Assembly (NCBI RefSeq): GCF_013350005.1
Contig: NZ_JABVWW010000018.1
Location: 1 to 56,668 of the forward strand
Direction of reading: 5' to 3'
Length of the DNA stretch: 56,668 bases
Source: Methylocystis silviterrae
Lineage (GTDB): Bacteria; Pseudomonadota; Alphaproteobacteria; Rhizobiales; Beijerinckiaceae
Shown piece by piece: positions 15,760 through 23,982 of the stretch. The position numbers and the translations under genes were made by a program. Below the pieces are notes generated by a model. The model was not told the origin of the DNA. It did no database searches and was given only the letters and a program-made list of their open reading frames with translations. Position 1 is the stretch's first letter. Each line of letters begins with the position of its first letter.

Positions 15760-16215
15760 CCTTGTAGGACAAGCGACACATGAGACACATCCGACTCCAG
15801 TTCCCAGCCTGTTTTATTGCTAGCTGGCTCGGCGCGAATTGGCCTAGCTGGCTTGCTGTGTTTCGACGCCTCCATTTGGAGTGTGCTGATGACTCCTAAT
15901 GGCGTCGAGTTCGTCGATCAACGCCAAATCTAAATATTCACTTTGAAATATTTCCAGGGTCGTCAGTTTGTAAACCTTACAGGTTGCCTTATTGCAAATT
16001 ACGATGAACACTACTTTGTTGACTCATTGCCTCGAAAGAGAGTCGACGCGATCGTAAGACTCCGCAGTCTTCCGATCGGGCGGTTGCCCTCCAACAAGGA
16101 CCGGGCGCTCGTTGAAAAGGACCCAGCGCCCGTCGAAAATCGATGCGCGCGTGCTCCTGGGCGCGAAAGAATGATCTTTCATGCGGGCAGCGAGCAACAA
16201 ACTCACCAGTCATTG
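15760..16215. repeat. Diverged duplicate of the hemP/receptor intergenic region
   Basis: This block resembles 19715-20185 along its whole length. The minus side repeats the leader and start region of the TonB receptor at 19712 (shared blocks such as aggcgtcgaa and gccgagccagc), but no receptor gene follows. The middle repeats ttgaaatatttcca (15943-15956), and the plus side repeats ctactttgttgactc, cgaaagagagtcgac and a broken hemP. The stretch from 15224 to 15760 contains no gene I can support; it precedes exbB and should hold its promoter. Confidence 0.7.
16030..16215 (+). pseudogene. Broken hemP copy
   Basis: One frame reads KIDARVLLGAKE, a stop, then SFMRAASNKLTSH. Compared with the intact hemP at 19998 (EIDARALLGERREV and later ANNKLILTK), the middle with the HAGERYRLR core is deleted and a stop is present. 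Its 3' end runs into the stop of the convergent PepSY gene. Confidence 0.7.
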
Positions 16216-17430
16216 CTTCGCCTTGGCGAGGTCGGGCCGCTGACAGAAGGCCATGCGGCTCTTGAGAACTTTCCGCGCGGGCGGCGCCATCAAGCTTCCC
16301 CGCGGCTGCCGTTTGTTTCGCCAGATCGCAAAACCAGTGACGAGCAGAGCAAGAGGCGCGAATCCAGATGCGAATACGAGCAGACGACCGGCGAAGCCGA
16401 GTGTCGCACCGTTGTGTAACCAGAGCTGTTCGGTGACGTAGCGATCGCCCATCGACATCACGTTGGGCGTGCGGTCATGCACGAGCGCGCCCGTCCACCG
16501 GTCGAGCCAGATCGCGCCGCGCGAGCGCAGGGCGGGATCGGCCCCCTGAGGGTGGAACAGCACGCGCCAGGTATTGCGCGCTTCGACCGGAGGGTTTAGC
16601 AGCGCGATGTCTAAGCCCGGCTTAGCCGCTCGCGCCAGTTCGACGATCCGGTCCGCTGAGAGCGTCGGCGCCCCCTTCACGGGCGGCGCCGCGACGGTGG
16701 GAGAAGGATAGGGTGTTGCCACCGAGAATAGGCTTACGATCGGGCGCACAGCGTTCGGAAAAACGATCCCTACGCCAGTGGCTGCGACCACAATGAGTGC
16801 AAGCAGCATCCAAGAACCCGCCGAATTGTGAAGGTCGATCATCAAGCGCTGGGGCGAAACGCCCTTGCGCACCGAGATTGACCGCCAGATGCGGCCCGGC
16901 GGCGGCCACCACAAATACAAGCCCGACAGGGCCGAACCGAGAAGCCCGAGCCCCATTACGCCGACGAGTTCCTTGCCCCACCACTCTTGGAGCAAAAGCG
17001 TGGAGTGCAGGCGATAGATCGTGAACGCGAACGAGTGTGTGTAGTCGCGTCGCCCCAGCACTCTGCCGGTCGAAGGGTCGACCATCGTAGTCCAGAAGTC
17101 CGGATGGTGACCTTTGCCGTTCGAATAAGCATGGATTGCAATCCAAACGGGCCAAGTCCGATCGGGAGCGATGAGTGCCGTGATCGGCGCTGGATCGGCC
17201 ATTGACGCCGCCTGCATCGCCTCGGCGACCGTGACTCTCCGCTCCGGACCAGTTGGCGCGTAGAGAGCCGGGTTCAAAGCAGCGTCGAACTCACGATAGA
17301 AAACGTTGAAGCTGCCAGTGAGACCAATGAGAGTCAGGATCGCGCCGGCAGTCAGCCCAAGCCACCGGTGAACCCACATAAATGCCCTGCGCAGGCGGAT
17401 CGTCCATGCGGTCGCGGGGCCGGTGGCCAA
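16210..17430 (-). CDS. PepSY-associated TM protein beside a siderophore receptor
   Basis: A 406-residue protein with four membrane helices (~22-45, ~155-178, ~205-230, ~350-375). Histidine motifs MWVHRWLGLTAG, YRLHSTLLLQEWWG, IDLHNSAGSW and EQLWLHNGATLG are those expected of the PepSY-TM family, where paired histidines probably hold heme. It starts 14 bp after the end of the TonB receptor on the same strand, so it is probably co-transcribed and may reduce the incoming ferric siderophore at the inner membrane. Mechanism inferred from family knowledge. Confidence 0.88.
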   Translation of the reverse strand: MATGPATAWTIRLRRAFMWVHRWLGLTAGAILTLIGLTGSFNVFYREFDAALNPALYAPTGPERRVTVAEAMQAASMADPAPITALIAPDRTWPVWIAIHAYSNGKGHHPDFWTTMVDPSTGRVLGRRDYTHSFAFTIYRLHSTLLLQEWWGKELVGVMGLGLLGSALSGLYLWWPPPGRIWRSISVRKGVSPQRLMIDLHNSAGSWMLLALIVVAATGVGIVFPNAVRPIVSLFSVATPYPSPTVAAPPVKGAPTLSADRIVELARAAKPGLDIALLNPPVEARNTWRVLFHPQGADPALRSRGAIWLDRWTGALVHDRTPNVMSMGDRYVTEQLWLHNGATLGFAGRLLVFASGFAPLALLVTGFAIWRNKRQPRGSLMAPPARKVLKSRMAFCQRPDLAKAKQ

Positions 17431-17444
17431 GGCCCGTTTCCTTT

Positions 17445-19712
17445 TCAGAAATCGACGCTGGTCGAGACCAGGAACGTGCGCGGGGCACCGGCGGTCAGGA
17501 GCCCGCGCCCGGTCGTCGCCCAGAAGTTGGCGTCGAGCAAGTTCTCGACGCTGATGCGCATTGTCACCGGCCGGCCTTCGAGCTCGACGGTATACCTTGC
17601 GCCGAGGTCGAGACGCGTCCAGTCCGGAATTTGCTGCGTGTTCGCCTGATCGTAGAACTGTGGCGAAGTATAGATGACCCGGCCTGTTAGCGTCGCCGTC
17701 CCAGGAATGAACCAGAATGGCAGGTCATATTCGCCGTAGAAGTTGAGCTGCACGTCCGGGACGCCGGCGGCGGTCTTGCCGTCGTTGACCCCATTGGCTG
17801 TCTTGGTCAGGACTCCGTCGAGTAAAGTGACGCCGCCGAGGACGCGCAGCCCGAGCGCGGGCTCGCCAAAGACGTTAAACTCCACGCCACGGTTGCGCTG
17901 CTCGCCGTTAACAGAGAAACGCCGTGTCGTGGGATCAGTAAAGCTGCTCGGCTGCGTGATCTGGAAGGCCGCGACGGTCACTCCGAGAGCGTCAAAGAAG
18001 TCGTATTTGGCCCCGACCTCGATTTGTCGGGACACGAAGGCCGGAAACGCTTCGCCGGCGTTGACCGCATTTACCGGGGCAATCCCGCCGGAGGTCAGTC
18101 CCTCGATATAATTGCCATAGAGCGACAGGCTTTCGATCGGCTTCACCACCAACCCGGCGGCCGGCGAGAAGGCCTGATTATTCGAGCCTCTACTGCGGCC
18201 GGTCTTGGGGTCGAAGTTGAGACCCGTATTCGGGTCGAAGTTCTCGACGTCGATCTCTTGCCAGCGTCCGCCCGCCGTCAGGAGCAAACGATCGTTGAAG
18301 ACGGACAAAGTGTCAGCGATCGCCGCGCCGCGGTTCCTGCGGCTGGCTGTTCGAGGCGCATCATTGCGCAAGCCGAAATCACTTCGCGGCAAGACATAGA
18401 CGGGAAAAAAGAGGTTCGAGGTGATCGCCTTTCCGACTGCCGTATTGATGATTCCAGTATCCTGCCAGAGGCCGACGGCTGACAATGCGATCTGGTGGTT
18501 GATCGGACCGGTTTCGAAGCGAGCGCGCAGTCCCACCTCCGCAGTATTGCTTTGCACGTCCTGCGGAGTCAGAGTGGGCGTCGACCGAAAATCGCCCCGG
18601 CCGTTGAAGACCTGAAGCACTCCGCCGAAGAAGTGCTCATCGAAACGAGCGTGGCCGTAGGCGGCATATGCGGTGACGTTTTCGAGAATGTCGTACTCGG
18701 CGCGAAAAGCGCCATGCCAGTGATGGGCGTTGTAATATTCCCATGGCTGTTGAGGGTTGATCCGCAAGGAGGGCGATGGCGGAATCGGAAAGCCGGGCAG
18801 CACGGTCTTTACGCGCGTCGGCGCATCGAGATCGCGTCCCTGGATTCCGAGGTCAGTGGTAAGACGCAGCCTCTCGCCGCGATAGTCGAGAGCGAGCGCG
18901 CCGACGCCGAACTCTTCATTTTGGGAGTTGATGGGGGTTCCGCCATTTCGATAGGCGCCATTGAATCGGACGCCCCATTCGTTGTTGGCGCCGAAGCGGC
19001 GACCGACGTCGATATGCGTGCCGGGTTGCCCACGCGAGACGAAGCCTGTCGTGACGCGCGTAATCGGCGCGTCCGTCGCCCGTTTCGGGATGAGGTTGAC
19101 GGCGCCGCCGACAGTCCCCAGCGGCGGAACGCCATTCAGGAGCGCATTAGGACCCTTTAGAATCTCTACGCGCTCGATTGGCTCGATAGCCGGGCTGCGC
19201 CAGTCAACGACGCCATACAGGCCATCGAACGCGAAGTCGCCGGCGAACACGGGGAAGCCTCGGATAAGAAATCCGTCGATTCCGCTATAACGAGGCGAGT
19301 TGGTGCGTACCGACGGGTCGTTATCGGCGACATCCGCTACGGTTCGGGCCTGTTGGTCTCGAATGAGCTTGTCCGTATAGCTCGTTATGTTGAAGGGCGT
19401 ATTGAAGACGCTGCGGTTGCCGAGGAATCCGACACGCGCGCCGCTGGCGACCTGTCCGCCGGCAAAGGGCGCAGGAAGCTGGCCAATGACGCCGGTCGGC
19501 GGCGTTCCATTGGCGGGGCTCGGCGCGGGAGTCACAGCCGGCGCGTCGACGCGCTGGACCGGCCGCCGGACGACCGGACGCGCGCCGCCCACATCGATCG
19601 TGGGCAATGCCTGCTGGGCGCGAGATGGCGCGACCGGTAAAGCCGTGAAGACAGCGGACATCGTGGCTGCGGTCAATTTTGGAACAACTCCGCGCGGAAT
19701 CGTGCGACGCAT
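17445..19712 (-). CDS. TonB-dependent siderophore receptor (FhuA/FhuE-like)
   Basis: A 755-residue protein. The start chosen is the ATG at 19712 (MRRTIPRGVVPKL), beginning the signal peptide; the frame is open another 117 bases upstream. The LPTIDVGGARP linker is followed by a plug (~95-225: NITSYTDKLIRDQQARTVAD, DPSVRTNSPRYSGIDGFLIR, RVEILKGPNALLNG) and a barrel ending in the aromatic TSVDF. The 'N-T-S-Y-T' and 'IRGF' plug motifs fit hydroxamate or citrate-hydroxamate receptors. Paired with the downstream PepSY gene and divergent from hemP, so iron control is likely. Confidence 0.9.
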   Translation of the reverse strand: MRRTIPRGVVPKLTAATMSAVFTALPVAPSRAQQALPTIDVGGARPVVRRPVQRVDAPAVTPAPSPANGTPPTGVIGQLPAPFAGGQVASGARVGFLGNRSVFNTPFNITSYTDKLIRDQQARTVADVADNDPSVRTNSPRYSGIDGFLIRGFPVFAGDFAFDGLYGVVDWRSPAIEPIERVEILKGPNALLNGVPPLGTVGGAVNLIPKRATDAPITRVTTGFVSRGQPGTHIDVGRRFGANNEWGVRFNGAYRNGGTPINSQNEEFGVGALALDYRGERLRLTTDLGIQGRDLDAPTRVKTVLPGFPIPPSPSLRINPQQPWEYYNAHHWHGAFRAEYDILENVTAYAAYGHARFDEHFFGGVLQVFNGRGDFRSTPTLTPQDVQSNTAEVGLRARFETGPINHQIALSAVGLWQDTGIINTAVGKAITSNLFFPVYVLPRSDFGLRNDAPRTASRRNRGAAIADTLSVFNDRLLLTAGGRWQEIDVENFDPNTGLNFDPKTGRSRGSNNQAFSPAAGLVVKPIESLSLYGNYIEGLTSGGIAPVNAVNAGEAFPAFVSRQIEVGAKYDFFDALGVTVAAFQITQPSSFTDPTTRRFSVNGEQRNRGVEFNVFGEPALGLRVLGGVTLLDGVLTKTANGVNDGKTAAGVPDVQLNFYGEYDLPFWFIPGTATLTGRVIYTSPQFYDQANTQQIPDWTRLDLGARYTVELEGRPVTMRISVENLLDANFWATTGRGLLTAGAPRTFLVSTSVDF

Positions 19713-19864
19713 GAAACTTGAGCCCCCAGCCTCTTGTGTTGCTGGCTGGCTCGGCGCGGATCGGCCTGGCTGGCTCGCTGTGTTCGACGCCTCGATTTGA
19801 AGCGCGCCTGCGATTCCTACCGGCGTCAACTTGATCGTTCAAGGCCAAAGAAAGAATATTAATT

Positions 19865-19997
19865 TTGAAATATTTCCAACATAGTCAGTTTGTAAGCCTT
19901 CCAGATTGGCTCACTGTAAGTATTCCAACCACGCATAAGTCTTATTGACGAGGAAACCTACTTTGTTGACTCTGAGTTCGAAAGAGAGTCGACACAG
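19865..19997. promoter_or_regulatory. Divergent control region between siderophore receptor and hemP
   Basis: Holds the near-palindrome ttgaaatatttccaa (19865-19879) and the block ctactttgttgactc...cgaaagagagtcgac just before hemP. Both occur again in the duplicate at 15943-16053. Related dyads lie upstream of the receptor at 37994. These are candidates for iron-responsive control; no classic Fur box is obvious to me. Confidence 0.45.
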
Positions 19998-20180
19998 ATG
20001 AGTGGTCACAAAGCCGAACCGCCTTCCGATCGGGGGCTTTCCTCGAACGGGGATCAAGCGCGCGCCGAAATCGACGCGCGCGCGCTCTTGGGCGAGAGGC
20101 GCGAAGTGACGATCATTCATGCTGGCGAGCGTTATCGGTTGCGCATCACAGCGAACAACAAACTCATTTTGACAAAGTGA
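19998..20180 (+). CDS. hemP: Hemin uptake protein HemP
   Basis: A 60-residue protein ending in the HemP signature: IDARALLGERREVTIIHAGE, then YRLRITANNKLILTK. HemP-type proteins are small cytoplasmic factors linked to heme uptake; in rhizobia the HmuP relative activates heme receptor expression. The neighbouring heme ABC genes are destroyed, so HemP may now serve another role, such as control of the divergent siderophore receptor. Confidence 0.88.
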   Translation: MSGHKAEPPSDRGLSSNGDQARAEIDARALLGERREVTIIHAGERYRLRITANNKLILTK

Positions 20181-20208
20181 GGATCGCATGAATAATCGAC
20201 AATAATCG

Positions 20209-21003
20209 ATGCCACGTCCGCAACTCCATCGATGGTCCGGCGTTTTTTTCGCGGCCACGCCGCCGCGATCTGGTCGCGACGCTCGAATTGGCGATTGTCA
20301 TCGCCAGTGGTCTCACGAACGGTTCATCGGGCCGCGCGGAACAACCCGATCGACAAACGGAACGGCAACCGAACCGCATTGTCGCGATTGGCGGCGCCGT
20401 GACTGAGATTCTCTATGCGCTGGGACAGCAGAACCGCATCGCAGCCATCGACGCCACGAGTCAGTTTCCGCCCGAGGCGCTGAAGAAAAAACCGAACGTC
20501 GGCTATTTCCGGGCGCTGTCGGCCGAGGGAGTTCTCTCCATATAGCCATCGCTTGTCATCGTGTTCGAAGGCGCCGGGCCGCCCGCGATCAAAGCTCTGA
20601 GGGGAAGCCGGCGTTTGGATGGAATCCGTGCCGGACATCCCGACGGCGTCGTCGCCAAGACGGAAACGCCGCGCCGCGTCCTTTTCGAGCTCTCGCTGCA
20701 GAACCAACGGCCCGTGATCGGCGGGCGCGGCACTTCCGCCGAAGCGATCATCGAATTGGGGCAGGAGTCAACGCGGCGGGGGCGATCGAGGGTTGCAAGC
20801 CGATGGCGGACGAGGCCATCATCGCGGCGGTGCCTGACATGGTCGTGATGATGCGTCGCGACGGCACGGCCTCGGAGGAGATCTTCGCCATGCCGGCCTT
20901 CGCGGCGATGCCCGCGGCTAGGAAGCAGGCGCTGCTCGCAATGGACGGACTGTATTTTGTCGGCTTCGGGACACACACGCGCCCGCAGCCGCGCGGGATC
21001 TAA
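20209..21003 (+). pseudogene. Heme-binding periplasmic protein HmuT, decayed
   Basis: Recognisable HmuT pieces in order: [20 protein letters not shown] and [17 protein letters not shown], then a TAG stop at 20542-20544; after it EGAGPPAIKALRG and DGVVAKTETPRRV; then in another frame EGCKPMADEAIIAAVPDMVV and LAMDGLYFVGFGTHTRPQPR. At least one nonsense codon and two frame changes break the gene, so it cannot yield a working heme-binding protein. Confidence 0.8.
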
Positions 21004-21117
21004 TGGCCGACGCTCAATCCGGCGGCGAATCTGCCGCGCTTGTCCGCGCAAGAGAGCCGTGCCTCCGTGGCGCGTCCGCTGACCGACGACGATCGCCGCC
21101 AGCACCACGATCAGCAC

Positions 21118-21287
21118 CGAGTCGCCGCTCCTCGCACTTCTGATCGAAGGCCGCCGTCGCCAGGCCGTGATCGCGACCGGCCTGCTGGTCGTCCTTTGCG
21201 CAGTCTTGTTCGTTCTCGTGCTCGGTTGCGGAGCCGTAACGGTTGCTCCCGCGCGCGTCGTCGAAGTTTTGGTGATGGGGCGCTCGA
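21118..21287 (+). pseudogene. Heme ABC permease HmuU, N-terminal fragment
   Basis: Reads LLALLIEGRRRQAVIATGLL, a hydrophobic helix and APARVVEVLVMGR, matching the start of HmuU/BtuC-type permeases. After about 56 residues the similarity ends, and the remaining stretch to 21530 shows no permease sequence. With the broken hmuT before it and no hmuV, the heme import system is lost. Confidence 0.65.
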
Positions 21288-21533
21288 TCCGGGCGCCCGG
21301 CTCGCATTCCCTTTTTCCGTCTATGAGGTGGCGCGCATTGGACTCGACTTCATCGCCCGTACCCTGGCGCGGGGAATCAGCAGCCGACACCGGCAATTCC
21401 CGAGAGCCGCAGGAGCACCCGTCGGTGGCCTGGGTTCGCCGAGACGAAGTAGGCCGAGGAAACACGCAATCTCGCGCTCATGCGGGAGTAAGCTTTCTCC
21501 GTCAGCATCAAGGCTGGCCAGGCTGATCACAGG

Positions 21534-21938
21534 CTAAACCCGAGGCGGAGCCTCGAGAAGCTCGGCGAGCGGAATAGCAGTCGCTTTGAATGGTGGAAAT
21601 ACATGGCGCGTGGATCTGGGAGGAAATAGCGCTCCCGACATTGCGCGAGCAATCAGCTCCTCCGCTTCGACCTCCATCCCCGCCCGGTGACTTCCGACTC
21701 GAACCTCGTCATAGGTGAAGCCGATCACTGGAACGGCGGCAAGCCCTAGATGAATTGCGGCAAGCCGGCGATGGTGGCCATCCATGACGCAAAGGCTTTT
21801 CTCCTCTACGCAAATAGGCCGCGTCCATGCCTGCTCGCGGACGAGGAGATCGATGACACTGCGAACACGACCCCTTTCGGTGTGCTCATGAGCCTTTAGA
21901 TCGAATGGCGAAAGAAGGCGAATACGCCGCTCGTTCAT
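21534..21938 (-). CDS. sbnI: ParB-like O-phosphoserine-forming kinase, short SbnI-like
   Basis: A 134-residue protein made of the ParB/sulfiredoxin-like domain only: ERRIRLLSPFDLKAHEHTER, VREQAWTRPICVEE, and the nucleotide-site motif VMDGHHRRLAAIHLGL. S. aureus SbnI is a free-serine kinase of about 254 residues making O-phospho-L-serine for SbnA and also binds heme through its second half. Here that second half is missing, so only the kinase part seems kept. Overlaps the sbnH-like gene by 4 bp (ATGA) and closes the operon, the position sbnI has in S. aureus. Confidence 0.8.
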   Translation of the reverse strand: MNERRIRLLSPFDLKAHEHTERGRVRSVIDLLVREQAWTRPICVEEKSLCVMDGHHRRLAAIHLGLAAVPVIGFTYDEVRVGSHRAGMEVEAEELIARAMSGALFPPRSTRHVFPPFKATAIPLAELLEAPPRV

Positions 21939-23176
21939 ACACTAATCCTTTCGTTTTCCTTGGTAGAAAGCCGGCTCCTATGCTCCCCGACAGGGAGGAA
22001 TATCCTTTCCGGATGGGCATTGCTCAGGAAGTCATGATGGGAAATGTCCCAGCCATAAGCGCCCGCCAAAAGGAAACAAATGAGGTCTCCGATTCTCAGA
22101 CTGGAGAAGGGCTCTGAATTCAGCAGCACGTCTTTCGGCGTGCAAAGCTCGCCCGTTACGGTCACCCGGCGGTTTGTATGACCGCGCCTCGACCATGCCC
22201 AAGGCCAGCTCTCTTTGCTGACGACGCGGAACGGATGTCTATGCCGCCACGCCGAAGGAAGGCGAAAATGGTGGGCGCCGCCCCGAAGCAGGGCAAAGGC
22301 TTCTTCATGGTTGGTTTTGACGTCGATGACTTCGCATACATAAACAGCGCAATAGGCCACCACGATCCGCCCGCATTCAAACTGAATGCGGGGCCCGCCG
22401 GGCCCGAGAGCGTTGCTCAAAGCCGCTGCGAGACGATCGACATCGAAAAGGCGGTCTATATTCGCGTAATCGACGCCCCAACCCCCGCCCAGATTTACGA
22501 TCTCAAGATCCAGCCCATGACGGTCGGCGATAGCCCTTGCCCGGCGCAGTGCTTCCAGGCAGAACACCGAGTGGGCGGTGGCGTCCAAATTGTTCGAGAT
22601 GGTGTGAAGGTGAAATCCGTCGAAACGCAAATTCGGACAAGTCGCAAGCACGCCCAGAGCTTCGTCGACTTCGGACTCGTCGATGCCGAACTGGGTCGGC
22701 TGTCCGCCCATCGTGATCGTCGCGCCGGGAACGGGACCCGCCAGATTGACGCGCAAGAGAACAGGCAATTGCGTATTCCGCACTTTTGCGACTGCATTGG
22801 CAAGGTGTAGAAGGTGGATACTTTCGATGTGGACGCGCTCGACTCCGTGATCGATCACTGCATCGAAGTCCGACGCCGTCCGGGCTGGCCCGCCCATGAT
22901 CACGCGGGCTCCATCCCCCACCGCTTCGCGCACCTTCCGGATTTCCCCGCCTGAGGCGACCTCGAATCCGGCGACGATCGGAGCCAATGTCTTCAGGATC
23001 GCCGCATCGCTGTTCGCCTTGACCGCGTAAAAGAAATCGACGCCGGGCGGCAGAACGGAGACGAGCCGGCGCGCATGCCGATCGAGTCGGTCGAGATCAT
23101 GGATGAAGGCTGACACCGGCTGATCCGGATTGACCAAACGCTCTACGAGCTCGAGCGACGGAATGAATGCGGTCAT
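21935..23176 (-). CDS. sbnH: PLP-dependent decarboxylase, SbnH-like
   Basis: A 413-residue fold-type III (alanine racemase/LysA) decarboxylase. DFFYAVKANSD carries the PLP lysine (~residue 53); further family blocks are GFHLHTISNN, LEIVNLGGGWGVDYANI and GELCTPKDVLL near the C-terminus with the partner-site cysteine. In staphyloferrin B synthesis SbnH decarboxylates citryl-diaminopropionate to citryl-diaminoethane. Lies 5 bp after the sbnG-like gene. Database labels may say diaminopimelate or ornithine decarboxylase; the operon argues for the siderophore step. Confidence 0.87.
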   Translation of the reverse strand: MTAFIPSLELVERLVNPDQPVSAFIHDLDRLDRHARRLVSVLPPGVDFFYAVKANSDAAILKTLAPIVAGFEVASGGEIRKVREAVGDGARVIMGGPARTASDFDAVIDHGVERVHIESIHLLHLANAVAKVRNTQLPVLLRVNLAGPVPGATITMGGQPTQFGIDESEVDEALGVLATCPNLRFDGFHLHTISNNLDATAHSVFCLEALRRARAIADRHGLDLEIVNLGGGWGVDYANIDRLFDVDRLAAALSNALGPGGPRIQFECGRIVVAYCAVYVCEVIDVKTNHEEAFALLRGGAHHFRLPSAWRHRHPFRVVSKESWPWAWSRRGHTNRRVTVTGELCTPKDVLLNSEPFSSLRIGDLICFLLAGAYGWDISHHDFLSNAHPERIFLPVGEHRSRLSTKENERISV

Positions 23177-23181
23177 AACGT

Positions 23182-23982
23182 CTACTCCGTGGCGCGTCCG
23201 AGACTTCGGGCGCGGTAAATTTCCCGCCAGACACGGTCTTTGGCCGAAAGCGCCTGGCGCAAGAGGCCACGATCGTTGGCGGCGATTATTCCCAGCGCGC
23301 CGGCCCGAATAAGATCGCCGATGTCCTCATCGCGCCTCGGGATCGCGAAAAAGTAGCGACCGGTTTCACGGGCGATCGCGGCGAGCCGGCGGTTCGCCTC
23401 CAGGACGGGCTCCGCAGTGGTCTGCCAAGGGAGGCCGACGGACTGAGAATAGTCGGCGGCCCCGAAAAGCACGCCGTCGAGCCCAGGCAGCGCGGCGATC
23501 GCCTCGGCCGCGGCAAGCCCGTCCGGATCTTCGACAAGCGCAATGACGAGCGTTTCACGGTTCAGCTGCTCGAGAAGGGCAGGCAGATCGCAATCGCCGA
23601 ACCGCCCCAACCGGCCCGCATTGAGACTTCGTTCTCCGAGTGGGGCGTAACGGGCTCGGCGGATCGCTTCTCTTGCATCCTCCACGTTCGAAATGCGCGA
23701 GACGACGACGCCTGCCGCTCCAGCGTCGAGAACCTGGAGAATGCGTTCCGACCGCGCCTCGGGAACGCGCACCAGAGCACTGAGGCAGGAGCGATCGGCG
23801 GCGGCGATCAGCTCTTCCAGTTCCCTTCCCCCGATCAACGTGTGCTCGAGATCGATTAGAACGAAATCGAATCCGGCCACGGCCGCAATTTCGATAATGC
23901 CAGGGGCGGAAAGCGAGAGGAAAAGCCCGCCTGCGGGCTGGCCCTGGTCGAGCAGGCGCCGCAATCGCAATCGCGCAGTCAT
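23182..23982 (-). CDS. sbnG: Citrate synthase of the HpcH/HpaI aldolase fold, SbnG-like
   Basis: A 266-residue protein with the class II aldolase barrel: IDLEHTLIGG (catalytic-type histidine), ALVRVPE (substrate arginine), ALVEDPDGLAAAEAI (metal glutamate) and GVLFGAADYSQSVGLP (metal aspartate). SbnG makes citrate from oxaloacetate and acetyl-CoA outside the TCA cycle, which lets siderophore production run when TCA flux is low. Overlaps the sbnF-like gene by 4 bp. Alone it could be a 4-hydroxy-2-oxo-acid aldolase; synteny favours SbnG. Confidence 0.87.
   Translation of the reverse strand: MTARLRLRRLLDQGQPAGGLFLSLSAPGIIEIAAVAGFDFVLIDLEHTLIGGRELEELIAAADRSCLSALVRVPEARSERILQVLDAGAAGVVVSRISNVEDAREAIRRARYAPLGERSLNAGRLGRFGDCDLPALLEQLNRETLVIALVEDPDGLAAAEAIAALPGLDGVLFGAADYSQSVGLPWQTTAEPVLEANRRLAAIARETGRYFFAIPRRDEDIGDLIRAGALGIIAANDRGLLRQALSAKDRVWREIYRARSLGRATE

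Noticed and set aside
15285-15875. 196-codon minus-strand frame upstream of exbB
   Set aside because: Its first part is the untranslated leader of the receptor at 19712 in duplicate, the rest has no family signal or start site.
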